A stretch of 64,000 bases of DNA from Pandoraea pneumonica (lineage in GTDB: Bacteria > Pseudomonadota > Gammaproteobacteria > Burkholderiales > Burkholderiaceae). The position numbers and the translations under genes are program-made. The stretch is taken from positions 682,001 to 746,000 of the forward strand of contig NZ_CABPSK010000002.1 in NCBI RefSeq assembly GCF_902459645.1, given 5' to 3'. The notes under the pieces were generated by a model. That model saw only the letters and a list, made by a program, of their open reading frames with translations, ran no database searches and was not told the DNA's origin. Positions within the stretch are counted from its first letter, which is position 1; every line of letters begins with the position of its first letter. Shown here in pieces: positions 1-8,160 of the stretch.

Positions 1-134
1 AAGATTATTTGCGCGTCGGAAAAGAAATATCAAAAATCGGATGCAAAACATTATTCGTTCTTGAAGGCGGTTATTGCGTCGAAGACATCGGCGTCAATGT
101 CAGTAATACCCTCGTTGGGTTCTCGAATGGTTAG
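1..134 (+). CDS. C-terminal fragment of a histone deacetylase/acetylpolyamine aminohydrolase family protein
   Basis: The window opens inside a reading frame (first full codon at position 3) that ends at TAG 132-134. The 43 visible residues contain LFVLEGGYCVEDIGVN, which matches the conserved C-terminal strand and loop of class II HDAC-like/acetylpolyamine aminohydrolases (usual form FVLEGGY..e.ig.N). The tyrosine of GGY is the family's transition-state-stabilising residue. These zinc enzymes deacetylate acetylated polyamines or related amides. The body of the gene lies left of the window, so neither its length nor its metal ligands can be checked. The family assignment is an inference from this short but characteristic segment. 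Confidence 0.75.
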   Translation, partial: DYLRVGKEISKIGCKTLFVLEGGYCVEDIGVNVSNTLVGFSNG

Positions 135-395
135 CCGAACGCCAAGCTAAACGGGGGGCGTTAGGCCACCTAATCCCTGATTTTCCTCACATCCAGCGCG
201 TGAAATTCGCGCCGCCGGTGGGGTGCGTTCGTCCATTTGATTTAAAGAAACTGAAAGACAAATTGGCAATTTTTCCTGTCGGCATAGCGTGGCCCGATTT
301 CGAGATTTGATGACCTCGTTAGCGGGGCGATCAAAAAAACAGCCCCCTAACATCAGTTCCGGCAGTTTGATTTTTCACTCACAGAGAAGACCGAT

Positions 396-1466
396 ATGAA
401 ACATCACCTTTGCCGGCTGAGCGTGGCCTTGGGCACGCTGGCCGCACTCACTTCCGCCGCGCACGCGCAGTCGAATGTCACGCTTTACGGCATTGTCGAC
501 CTTGGCCTCGAGTTCCTCACGAACGTGCCCGGGGCCGATGGCGGCAAGACCACACTCTTACGTCAGACGTCGGGCAATATGGCTGGCTCGCGTTGGGGCC
601 TGCGCGGCTCCGAAGACCTTGGCGGCGGCTACAAAGCGATCTTCGTGCTGGAAAACGGCTTCAGTGCAAACACCGGCGTTAGCGGGCAGAGCGGGCGAGA
701 ATTCGGCCGCAAGGCGTTCGTCGGGTTGAGCGGCGGCTTCGGCACCGTGATGCTCGGCCGTCAGCAGAACCTGCTGTACGACATCTCCATTCGTTACGAC
801 CCGATGTTCTACGCAGCGGCGTATTCCGCCTACGCGCACGATCCGTATCTCGCGGCGCGCACCGACAACACGATCAAGTACACCGGAAAGTTCGGCGGAC
901 TCACGTTCTCGACGATGTACAGCAGCGGCTACGACTCGACCATTGCCAATGGGGCGCAAGTGCCCGGGCATACGAAAGTGGGCCGTGACATGGGCGCAGG
1001 CGTGATGTACCAGAACGGTCCGCTCGACGTCGGCCTCGTCTACGACCAGCGCCAGGGTTCCTCGATCGATTCCGCCGACGATACAGCGCGGCGCGTGATC
1101 GTCGGCATTGCCTACAAGCTGCCGAACACCGATCTCTACGCGGCCTATCGCTACTTGCAACAGACGGTCGGTACCACGCAAACGCACACGCATTTGTACT
1201 GGGCCGGTGTCACGCAACATTTTTCGCCTGCATTCACGCTCTCGGGCGCGGTGTATCACACCGATGTCGTCGGCTCGGGGCAAGACCCGACGTCGTTCGT
1301 GTTGGCGCTGGGCTACTACTTATCCAAGCGCACTGACCTGTATTGGAATCTGTCTTACGCGCTCAACCGCAACGGGTCGAATCTCGGCGTCGATGGCATG
1401 GGGGTGAATGTGATCGCGGGGCAAAACCAGTTCGGCACCGTGGCTGGCGTGCGCCACCGGTTCTGA
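396..1466 (+). CDS. Gram-negative trimeric porin (OmpC/Omp32-like)
   Basis: This 356-residue outer-membrane general porin allows diffusion of small hydrophilic solutes. It has a Sec signal peptide of about 24 residues ending AHA before QSNVTLYGIVDLG, the hallmark N-terminus of mature Burkholderiales porins. It also has the conserved GSRWGLRGSEDLGGG segment, alternating aromatic and polar beta-strands throughout, and a C-terminal RHRF ending in the Phe that BAM recognises. Length is normal for the family. It stands alone, with 261 bases of AT-richer leader on its left and a convergent AraC gene on its right. Substrate preference cannot be read from the sequence. Confidence 0.93.
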   Translation: MKHHLCRLSVALGTLAALTSAAHAQSNVTLYGIVDLGLEFLTNVPGADGGKTTLLRQTSGNMAGSRWGLRGSEDLGGGYKAIFVLENGFSANTGVSGQSGREFGRKAFVGLSGGFGTVMLGRQQNLLYDISIRYDPMFYAAAYSAYAHDPYLAARTDNTIKYTGKFGGLTFSTMYSSGYDSTIANGAQVPGHTKVGRDMGAGVMYQNGPLDVGLVYDQRQGSSIDSADDTARRVIVGIAYKLPNTDLYAAYRYLQQTVGTTQTHTHLYWAGVTQHFSPAFTLSGAVYHTDVVGSGQDPTSFVLALGYYLSKRTDLYWNLSYALNRNGSNLGVDGMGVNVIAGQNQFGTVAGVRHRF

Positions 1467-1502
1467 CGATGGCGCAGGGCGCGCGCCTACGTGCGAGACG
1501 CT

Positions 1503-2321
1503 TCAGTCTTTGCCGTGGCGCGCTGCCGATGAAAGCGCTAGTCCGCCGAGGTATTCCTTGGGCGTGCGGCCCATGGCGGTGCGAAACATCGACGTGAAGG
1601 CGCTCGGGCTTTCGTAGCCAAGATCGAGCGCAATGGTCGTGACCGCATCACCTGCGGCTAGACGCGAGAGGGCCACCATCAAGCGCAATTGCTGACGCCA
1701 GAGTGAGAACGTAATGCCGGTCTCGCTACGGAACAGCCGCGTGAGCGTGCGGCGGCCGATGTTGCCTACGCGCGCCCAATCGTCGAGATCGCCGTCGTGT
1801 CCCGGCTCGGTGAGCAGCATGCGGCAGATGCGCAGCAGGCGCGGGTCTTTCGGCATGGGCAGGTGCAGTGGCACCGTCGGTGCACGGCAGATTTCGTCGA
1901 CGATCAGCGACATCACACGCCCGTCGCGTCCCTGCGTTTCGTAAAGCGAGGGAATCTCGATGGCCTCCGAGATGAGGCTGCGCAGCAGGGCAGAGACTTC
2001 GATGATGCAGCAGTCGGTGGGAAGCTCCGACGATGCGTCGGGTTCGATGTAGAGCGAACACGCGAGGATCGCCTGACCCCGGCCATTGCAATTGTGCGTG
2101 ACGCCAGCGGGAATCCATGCGGCGCGATGCGGCGGCACCAACCATGTGCCGGTCGCTGTCTCGATGGTGTACACGCCCTCGACCGCGAAGAGCAACTGCG
2201 CGCGCGGGTGTGAGTGTGGCGGGTCGGCGTCGAGCAGCGTGGAGTCGGAGAAATCGGACACCATGACGGCCACCGGCCGGGGCAAGTCCTGATAGTCGAC
2301 GGAGTGAGTGCTTTTCTGCAT
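1503..2321 (-). CDS. AraC family transcriptional regulator with N-terminal cupin
   Basis: The protein has 272 residues. The N-terminal half is a cupin-type sensor domain (HPRAQLLFAVEGVYTIET, then WLVPPHRAAWIPAG). The C-terminal 100 residues form the double helix-turn-helix of the AraC/XylS family, with LDLGYESPSAFTSMFR and the following GRTPKEY motif. It is divergent from the HSL-type esterase gene at 2478, with a 156-base shared intergenic region, so that esterase is a plausible target. The ligand is unknown. The porin on the other side is convergent and less likely to be regulated by it. Confidence 0.9.
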   Translation of the reverse strand: MQKSTHSVDYQDLPRPVAVMVSDFSDSTLLDADPPHSHPRAQLLFAVEGVYTIETATGTWLVPPHRAAWIPAGVTHNCNGRGQAILACSLYIEPDASSELPTDCCIIEVSALLRSLISEAIEIPSLYETQGRDGRVMSLIVDEICRAPTVPLHLPMPKDPRLLRICRMLLTEPGHDGDLDDWARVGNIGRRTLTRLFRSETGITFSLWRQQLRLMVALSRLAAGDAVTTIALDLGYESPSAFTSMFRTAMGRTPKEYLGGLALSSAARHGKD

Positions 2322-2477
2322 GGATGTTGGCCCGATTTCGCTACTGGATGTCCCTGCACGCGAGGCGGCGAGATTTTTGGAACTCTAAAATTTTTTCGGT
2401 TCGTTGTCATTGGCATGTCATCTCGAACGTCACGACATCTGCTACCTCACTGAAACATTAGCAAGCTGAACCACGAA

Positions 2478-3470
2478 ATGAATAAAGAGAATTACCTAGC
2501 CCTGTCCGTCGATGATGCCGTGCTGCCGGTAATCGATCCCGACATGACGCGCTTCATGGCACTGCAAAGCGAAGACGGTGCCGCGTTCGCGCGATGGGAT
2601 CTCGGCACGGCCACGCAAGCGCGCGAAGCCTTCGAAGTGATTCGCCGTCGTTGGGCCAGCGGTGGTCCGCAAATGCACAGCACCGTCGAGCACCATGTGC
2701 CGACAGTTCACGGCGATGTGCGCATCCGCGTGTATTACCCGAGCGAGCGCGCAACACTGCCCGCCTTGATTTACCTGCACGGCGGCGGCTTCGTCGTCTT
2801 CAGTCTCGACACGCATGACCGTGTGATGCGCGAGTACGCGGCGCGTGCCGGTGTTGCCGTGGTCGGTATCGATTACTCGCGTGCGCCGGAAGCGCGTTTC
2901 CCGCAGGCGCTGGAAGAGATTGTCGACGCGACCCGCTGGCTGCATCGTCATGCGGAATCGCTCGGAATCGATGCGCAGGCGCTCCTGATCGGTGGCGACT
3001 CCGCAGGTGCCAACTTGTCGCTCGGCACGGCGCTTCAGCTACGCGACGCAGGCCAGTCGTTGCTGCGCGGCATGGTGTTCAACTACGGCGCGTTCGACAT
3101 GATTCCGTGGCGCGATTCGTATGCGCGCTTCGGCGGCGGCGAGTATTCGCTGTCGTCGCACGACATGGTGTGCTTCGTGAATCGCTACATCAGTCATCGC
3201 GATGAGCTGTCCGATCCGCGCTGCCGCCCGATTACCGCCAATCTCGATCATCTGCCGCCAGCGTGCTTCGCCATCGCAGAACTCGACCCGCTCTACGACG
3301 AGAACGTCGAGATGGCTGAGCGACTGCAAGCCGCTGGTGTGCCAGTAAGCGCAACCGTCTACCCGGGCACCGTGCATAGCTTTCTCGAGGCAGTATCGAT
3401 CGCCAGCGTCAGCGACCGCGCATTCGCCGAGCAGGCCACGTGGATCAAGCAACGGGTCGGCACCGCATGA
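2478..3470 (+). CDS. alpha/beta hydrolase, hormone-sensitive lipase (family IV) esterase
   Basis: This 330-residue cytoplasmic esterase has the HSL-family oxyanion motif HGGGF, the nucleophile elbow GDSAG, an acid in LDPLYDEN and the catalytic histidine in GTVHSF, all in the usual order and spacing. These enzymes hydrolyse short-chain acyl esters. It is divergent from the AraC gene on its left and is followed after about 50 bases by the PaiB-like gene, so the two probably share a transcript. No signal peptide is visible. The physiological substrate is unknown. Confidence 0.9.
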   Translation: MNKENYLALSVDDAVLPVIDPDMTRFMALQSEDGAAFARWDLGTATQAREAFEVIRRRWASGGPQMHSTVEHHVPTVHGDVRIRVYYPSERATLPALIYLHGGGFVVFSLDTHDRVMREYAARAGVAVVGIDYSRAPEARFPQALEEIVDATRWLHRHAESLGIDAQALLIGGDSAGANLSLGTALQLRDAGQSLLRGMVFNYGAFDMIPWRDSYARFGGGEYSLSSHDMVCFVNRYISHRDELSDPRCRPITANLDHLPPACFAIAELDPLYDENVEMAERLQAAGVPVSATVYPGTVHSFLEAVSIASVSDRAFAEQATWIKQRVGTA

Positions 3471-3522
3471 GCCGCCGCTTCGACCTCGCGCACCTTCCCG
3501 CCCTTTGCCAACAGGATGACTG

Positions 3523-4152
3523 ATGTACCGCCCGGAACCCTATCAAGAGAATTCCCCCGACACGCTGCGCGCGCTGATGCGCCGCTGGCCCTTCGCTGCG
3601 CTCGTGACGTTCGGCGCGTCGGGGATGACGGCAACCCATCTGCCGTTTCTGATCGACATCGATGCGCAGGGCGACACGCTACTGACCACGCATTTGTCGC
3701 GCCGCAACGCCCAGTACGACGACCTGCGCCAAGGCTGCCCGGCCATGGTCATCTTTCAGGGGCCCAGTGCCTACATCTCGCCGAGCTGGTACGACGAGAA
3801 GCGCACGTTCCCCACGTGGAACTACGCCGCGATTCACGCCTATGGCGACATTCGGGTGGTCGACGATGCCGATGGCATCAAGGACATCCTCGATCGTGTG
3901 GTCGAGACCTTCGACGGTCCCGTCGCGGGCGAGTGGACATTCGCTGGCATTCCAGCGGAGATGACGGCGCTGCGCCTGCCGAAAATCGCCGGGGTGGTGA
4001 TGAAAGTCTCGCGGCTGGATGGGGCGCTCAAGCTCAATCAAGACCACAGTGATGCCGACAAGTACGGGGTCATCGCGGCGCTGGAATCGCGCGACGACGC
4101 GGGCGGGCGGGAGATTGCAGCCCTCATGCGCGAGACGTTGCGTGCGTCGTGA
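3523..4152 (+). CDS. PaiB-like FMN-binding negative transcriptional regulator family protein
   Basis: The 209 residues match the PaiB/FMN-binding split-barrel family: MYRPEPY at the start, the segment GMTATHLPFLID, LLTTHLSRRNAQ, then SPSWYDEK and PTWNYAAIHAYG. Family members bind flavin. Bacillus PaiB was described as a negative regulator of protease and sporulation genes, but the biochemical role of proteobacterial homologues is unclear. Start chosen because AGGA lies just upstream of ATG 3523. It follows the esterase gene in the same direction. The next gene begins 156 bases later, after two nested palindromes. Confidence 0.85.
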   Translation: MYRPEPYQENSPDTLRALMRRWPFAALVTFGASGMTATHLPFLIDIDAQGDTLLTTHLSRRNAQYDDLRQGCPAMVIFQGPSAYISPSWYDEKRTFPTWNYAAIHAYGDIRVVDDADGIKDILDRVVETFDGPVAGEWTFAGIPAEMTALRLPKIAGVVMKVSRLDGALKLNQDHSDADKYGVIAALESRDDAGGREIAALMRETLRAS

Positions 4153-4202
4153 CCGTTTGATGACCGTCAGCGTAAACCCCCACGTAAATAATTTTTTTCC
4201 CG

Positions 4203-4235
4203 ATATTGGCGCCAATATGATTGACTAAATCATAT
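4203..4235. promoter_or_regulatory. two nested palindromes upstream of the C45 hydrolase/ABC operon (candidate GntR operator)
   Basis: 4203-4218 is a perfect 16-bp palindrome, ATATTGGC/GCCAATAT. 4215-4235 is a second perfect inverted repeat with 8-bp arms, ATATGATT and AATCATAT, around GACTA. They share four bases and lie 74-106 bases before the first gene of the operon. The operon carries its own GntR-type regulator (9905), which makes autogenous control through these sites a reasonable inference. The symmetry is seen directly; the binding protein is not known. Confidence 0.6.
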
Positions 4236-4308
4236 CCGGATCTGTGCGAACAGCGCTGCCGATGGTCGCGGCGTCACAGATTCTGGCCTTCCGGAGCTTA
4301 GTCAAACG

Positions 4309-5442
4309 ATGACGACATTCCAGCAGTTCCCCTTCATCTCGGTGAGCGGCCGCCCCTACGATCGGGGTGTGCAGTACGGCAAGTTGGCGCAAGACCGTGT
4401 GCGCGCGAGCGCTGCCATGTACGGCCGCACGATCGACGAACTCGGTTACACCGCCAGTGCCCGCGCGGCGTTGTTCAAGCATTTCGAAGGGCATATCGGC
4501 AACGTCGATTCGACCTATCTCGATGAAATGCACGGCATCGCCGACGGCGCCGGTGTGCCGTTTGCCGATATCTTGATGATCAACGCCCGCACCGAAGTGC
4601 TGGCTAAGGCCCGCGCAGACCAGGCCACCGCAGAGGGTGAAGAGCTTCAGGACGGTTGCACCGGTGCAGTGGTGCTGCCGGAGCGCTCTGCTAGCGGCAA
4701 CCTGTTGCACGCGCAAAACTGGGACTGGCGTGCCGATTGCGTCAACACTGGCGTGGTGCTGCGCGTACAGCGCGACGACGGCCCCGACTTTCTGACGTTC
4801 GTGGAAGCGGGCGGCCTTGCGCGCAGCGGCATGAACAGCGCGGGCGTGTCGATTACCGCGAACTATCTCGAATCGGATCGCGACTTTAAGCAACTGGGCG
4901 TGCCGCTGGCGATTCTGCGTCGCAAAGTGCTCGATCAGCCGGTGTTCGCCAATGCGCTCAAGGCCGTGGCGACGACGCCGAAGTCGTGCTCGAACAACAT
5001 CATGCTCGGTATGGCGCAAGGGTTTGCCATCGACTTCGAGTGCACCACCAACGAGGCCTTCCCGCTGTATCCGGGCGACGACAACCTGATCGTGCATGCG
5101 AATCACTGGCTGAGCCCCGTGGCGCGCACCAAGCTCGTCGATACGGGCTGCGAGAACTCGGCCGACAGCTATTACCGTGATTGGCGCGTGCGCAAGCTGC
5201 TCAACAGCACGCCGATGATCTCGCGCGACACCCTTAAGCAAGCCCTGTTCGACGACTTCGGCACGCCGTTCTCTGTGGCCCGTCCGCCGCGCGAAGGCGT
5301 GCGGCACTCGATGACGGCGTCGGTCGCGATGGTCGTGATGGAGCCGGCCGTCGGTGAAATGGACGTCGCCCCGATGCCCGCGCTCAATCGCGTCTTCACC
5401 CGTTATCGCCTCGAAGGCGAGCCCACGCTGCTCGACGCGTAA
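4309..5442 (+). CDS. C45 family autoproteolytic acyltransferase/hydrolase (isopenicillin-N acyltransferase-like)
   Basis: This 377-residue Ntn-hydrolase belongs to the acyl-CoA:6-aminopenicillanate acyltransferase-like family (peptidase family C45). The precursor would self-cleave between Gly116 and Cys117 in DGCTGAVV, leaving Cys117 as N-terminal nucleophile. The downstream motif LLHAQNWDW and the ENSADSYYR segment are typical of the family. Such enzymes cleave or form amide bonds of N-acylated amino acids, penicillin-like compounds or peptides. It heads an operon with a hydrolase and a complete oligopeptide-type ABC importer, which suggests that it processes an imported amide or peptide. 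No signal peptide is seen, so it is probably cytoplasmic. Confidence 0.85.
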   Translation: MTTFQQFPFISVSGRPYDRGVQYGKLAQDRVRASAAMYGRTIDELGYTASARAALFKHFEGHIGNVDSTYLDEMHGIADGAGVPFADILMINARTEVLAKARADQATAEGEELQDGCTGAVVLPERSASGNLLHAQNWDWRADCVNTGVVLRVQRDDGPDFLTFVEAGGLARSGMNSAGVSITANYLESDRDFKQLGVPLAILRRKVLDQPVFANALKAVATTPKSCSNNIMLGMAQGFAIDFECTTNEAFPLYPGDDNLIVHANHWLSPVARTKLVDTGCENSADSYYRDWRVRKLLNSTPMISRDTLKQALFDDFGTPFSVARPPREGVRHSMTASVAMVVMEPAVGEMDVAPMPALNRVFTRYRLEGEPTLLDA

Positions 5443-5486
5443 AGCTCATACAGCACACCCCAATACCACCGATATCCGCAACGACT

Positions 5487-6356
5487 ATGTCCAAAACCAC
5501 TGCAAATTCCGCCGGTTTGAGCACCGAAGCCCGTGCCCGCAACCTCTACGATCTGGGCTCGACGACGATCTTCGCGCACGCGGGCGACCCGCGCTTCGCT
5601 TATGCCCTGTATGTGCCGAAGGCCATCACGCAGCCCGGCCATCGCGTCGAATTGGTGGTGGTCGTTCACGGCACGGGCCGCCAGTTCACCAACTACCGCG
5701 ATGCCTTCGCCGAGTTTGGCCGTTGGCAAGACTGCCTGATCTTGTGCCCGCTGTTCCCGGTTGGCGTGCGCGGCGATGGCAACCCCGGCGGTTTCAAGCA
5801 TTTGGCGGAAGGTGATATTCGCTACGACGAAGTGCTGCTAAACATGGTCGACGAAGTGGGCCGCAAGTATGAAACGTCGTTCGACAAGTTCGCATTGTTC
5901 GGCTATTCCGGCGGCGGCCAGTTCGTCAATCGCTTCGGCTATCTCCACCCGGAGCGTCTGTGGGCGCTGTCGATCGGCGCACCGGGCTCGGTCACGCTGC
6001 TCGACACGCAACAGAACTGGTGGGTGGGGATCGGTGACATCGAGCAACGCTACGGCAAAGCCTTCGATCTCGAAACGTTGCGTCGCGTGCCGGTGCACAT
6101 GGTGGTCGGTAAGGCCGACATCGAGACTTGGGAGATCACGCACCGCGAGGGCGGCCCGCACTACATGCCGGGCGCAAATTCAGCGGGTGCCAACCGGCAA
6201 GAGCGGCTCGCGTCGTTGCGCGATTCGTTCGAGCGCGCGGGCGTCGATGTCACGTTCGACGTGATCGACAACATGCCGCACGACGGCATGCAGTCGGTGC
6301 CCGCCGTGCAGGACTTCCTCGCCGACGTGCTGCGTAAAAAGCGCGCGGCGGCCTAA
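5487..6356 (+). CDS. alpha/beta hydrolase (PHB depolymerase/esterase-like)
   Basis: The 289-residue protein has the alpha/beta-hydrolase core VELVVVVHGTGRQF, the nucleophile elbow GYSGGGQF followed by NRFGYLHPERL, and a late histidine in NMPHDGM. The overall pattern resembles intracellular polyhydroxybutyrate depolymerase-like or plasmid-borne serine esterases. It starts 44 bases after the C45 hydrolase and ends 41 bases before the first permease, so it is within the operon. It probably acts on the same imported compound, for example on an ester bond. The exact substrate is unknown. Confidence 0.8.
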   Translation: MSKTTANSAGLSTEARARNLYDLGSTTIFAHAGDPRFAYALYVPKAITQPGHRVELVVVVHGTGRQFTNYRDAFAEFGRWQDCLILCPLFPVGVRGDGNPGGFKHLAEGDIRYDEVLLNMVDEVGRKYETSFDKFALFGYSGGGQFVNRFGYLHPERLWALSIGAPGSVTLLDTQQNWWVGIGDIEQRYGKAFDLETLRRVPVHMVVGKADIETWEITHREGGPHYMPGANSAGANRQERLASLRDSFERAGVDVTFDVIDNMPHDGMQSVPAVQDFLADVLRKKRAAA

Positions 6357-6397
6357 GCCGTCGTCCCACGCTGTCGTCCTAATTCTGGAGCGCGAAC

Positions 6398-7342
6398 ATG
6401 CTTCGTTTCCTTTTGTCCCGGATACTCGCCGCGACGCCCACGCTGTTGATCGTGACGGTGTCGGTGTTCGTGATGATCCGGCTGGTGCCTGGCGACCCCG
6501 CGCAGTTGCTGCTCGGCGATCTGGCCGACCCGGTCTCGCTCGCGGCCATGCGCGTGAAGATGGGGCTCGATCAGCCGTGGACGACGCAATTCTGGATCTG
6601 GTTCTCCGGCGCATTGCACGGCGATCTGGGCACCTCGATCACCACCGGTGAACCGGTGCGCTCGCTGGTCTGGGCGCGCTTCATTACGAGCGCGCAGGTC
6701 GTCTTGTGCGCCGTGTTGTTTGCAGCCCTTGTCTCCGTACCGGCAGGCATGATCGCCGCATGGAAGCAAAACAAGCTGCCCGATTTGCTGCTCGTGGGCG
6801 GCGCCACGCTGCTAGTGTCGATGCCTGCGTTCTGGCTGGGCCTGTTGATCTTGCTGTTCTTCGGCCTGAAGCTGCAATGGCTGCCGGTGGTGGGCTACGT
6901 CTCCATCGCCGACGATTGGAAAGCAGGCATGTTGTATCTCGTGATGCCGATTCTCACGCTGTTTCTGCATGAAATCGGCGTGCTGATTCGCATGGCGCGC
7001 GCCAGCACGCTCGACGTGCTGCGGCTCGATTACGTGACCCATGCCCGGGCGAAAGGGTTGTCGGAGCGCGCGGTGCTGATGAATCACGTGTTCCGCAATT
7101 CCTTCGGCCCGACGTGGACGCTGATCGGTCTGGTACTCGGCAATCTGCTCGGCGGGATCGCCGTGGTGGAGACGGTGTTCACGATCCCGGGGCTCGGCCG
7201 TCTGCTCGTCGACTCGATCTTTGCGCGCGACTATCCGGTCATTCAGGGGTGCTTGCTCTGCGTGGCGACCGTGTATGTCGTGGTGAACCTCGTGATCGAT
7301 CTTTGCTATCCCATCTTTGATCCCCGGGTGACGGTGCAATGA
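6398..7342 (+). CDS. ABC transporter permease, DppB/OppB type
   Basis: This 314-residue inner-membrane subunit is of the dipeptide/oligopeptide/nickel permease family. It starts with the canonical LLSRILAATPTLLIVTVSVFVMIRL helix followed by VPGDPA, and has six predicted membrane segments. The EAA loop is visible in DYVTHARAKGLSE. TGGAG lies eight bases before the start. Its stop codon is overlapped by the second permease (ATGA at 7339-7342). It forms the transmembrane dimer with the DppC-like protein. Confidence 0.92.
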   Translation: MLRFLLSRILAATPTLLIVTVSVFVMIRLVPGDPAQLLLGDLADPVSLAAMRVKMGLDQPWTTQFWIWFSGALHGDLGTSITTGEPVRSLVWARFITSAQVVLCAVLFAALVSVPAGMIAAWKQNKLPDLLLVGGATLLVSMPAFWLGLLILLFFGLKLQWLPVVGYVSIADDWKAGMLYLVMPILTLFLHEIGVLIRMARASTLDVLRLDYVTHARAKGLSERAVLMNHVFRNSFGPTWTLIGLVLGNLLGGIAVVETVFTIPGLGRLLVDSIFARDYPVIQGCLLCVATVYVVVNLVIDLCYPIFDPRVTVQ

Positions 7343-8160
7343 GAAAACGCTACTTCTCCAATGCCACGGTTGGTGGCCTGCTGCTGGCATTCCTCGTCGT
7401 CTGCGCAATTCTGGGGGCGGTGTGGACGCCGTTCGATCCGCTGCGCATTCATTTCCCCACGCGGTTGCATCCGCCCGGCGGTGTGCACCTGCTCGGTACC
7501 GACGAGTTTGGGCGTGACGAGCTGTCGCGATTGCTCAGCGGTGCGGCGACGAGTTTCCTGATTGCATCGCTGACCGTGTTCTTCGCGATCGTGCTGGGGT
7601 GCACTATCGGCTTGCTGGCGGGGTTCGCCCGCGGCTGGACCGATCGCATCATCATGACGTTCAACAACGCCATGCTGGCGTTTCCAGGGCTGCTGCTGGC
7701 GCTCGGTCTGCTCACGATCGTGGGGCCGAATCAGTACGGCATCGTGCTGGCACTCTGCTTGGCTTATACGCCGTCGGTGGTGCGGGTGGTGCGCGGTGCA
7801 GTGATGTCGTTGCGTGAGCGCGAGTTTGTGGAGTCGTCGCGCGTGTTGGGCAATTCCGATCTGTACACGATGTTCCGTCACGTGTTGCCGAACTGCATCG
7901 CGCCGATTTCGGTGCTGGCCACGTCGATGTTCGGCTGGGTGATTTTGGCCGAGAGCGCGCTGTCGTTCCTCGGTCTGGGTGTGCCGCCGCCGGCACCCAC
8001 GTGGGGCAACATGCTCGCGTCGGCGCGTCCGTTCATTTCGCAGGCGAGCTATCTGTCGATCTTCCCGGGCTTGTGCATCGCGCTCACGCTGCTGGCCATC
8101 AACCTCGCTGGCGACGCCGTGCGAGATCGTCTCGACCCACGCATGCGGGGGATGAAATGA
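7339..8160 (+). CDS. ABC transporter permease, DppC/OppC type
   Basis: The 273-residue second permease shows the family's HLLGTDEFGRDELSRLLSGAATSF segment early on, where the periplasmic-facing part begins, then multiple membrane helices. The EAA loop is EFVESSRVLGNSDLYTMFRHVLPN, and SFLGLGVPPPAPTWGNML lies near the C-terminus, a signature of DppC proteins. It overlaps the preceding permease by four bases and the following ATPase gene by four bases (ATGA at 8157-8160), indicating translational coupling. Confidence 0.92.
   Translation: MRKRYFSNATVGGLLLAFLVVCAILGAVWTPFDPLRIHFPTRLHPPGGVHLLGTDEFGRDELSRLLSGAATSFLIASLTVFFAIVLGCTIGLLAGFARGWTDRIIMTFNNAMLAFPGLLLALGLLTIVGPNQYGIVLALCLAYTPSVVRVVRGAVMSLREREFVESSRVLGNSDLYTMFRHVLPNCIAPISVLATSMFGWVILAESALSFLGLGVPPPAPTWGNMLASARPFISQASYLSIFPGLCIALTLLAINLAGDAVRDRLDPRMRGMK

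Noticed and set aside
147-353. 68-codon minus-strand frame between the deacetylase tail and the first porin
   Set aside because: No ribosome site, no recognisable composition or family, and it overlaps the expected porin promoter region.
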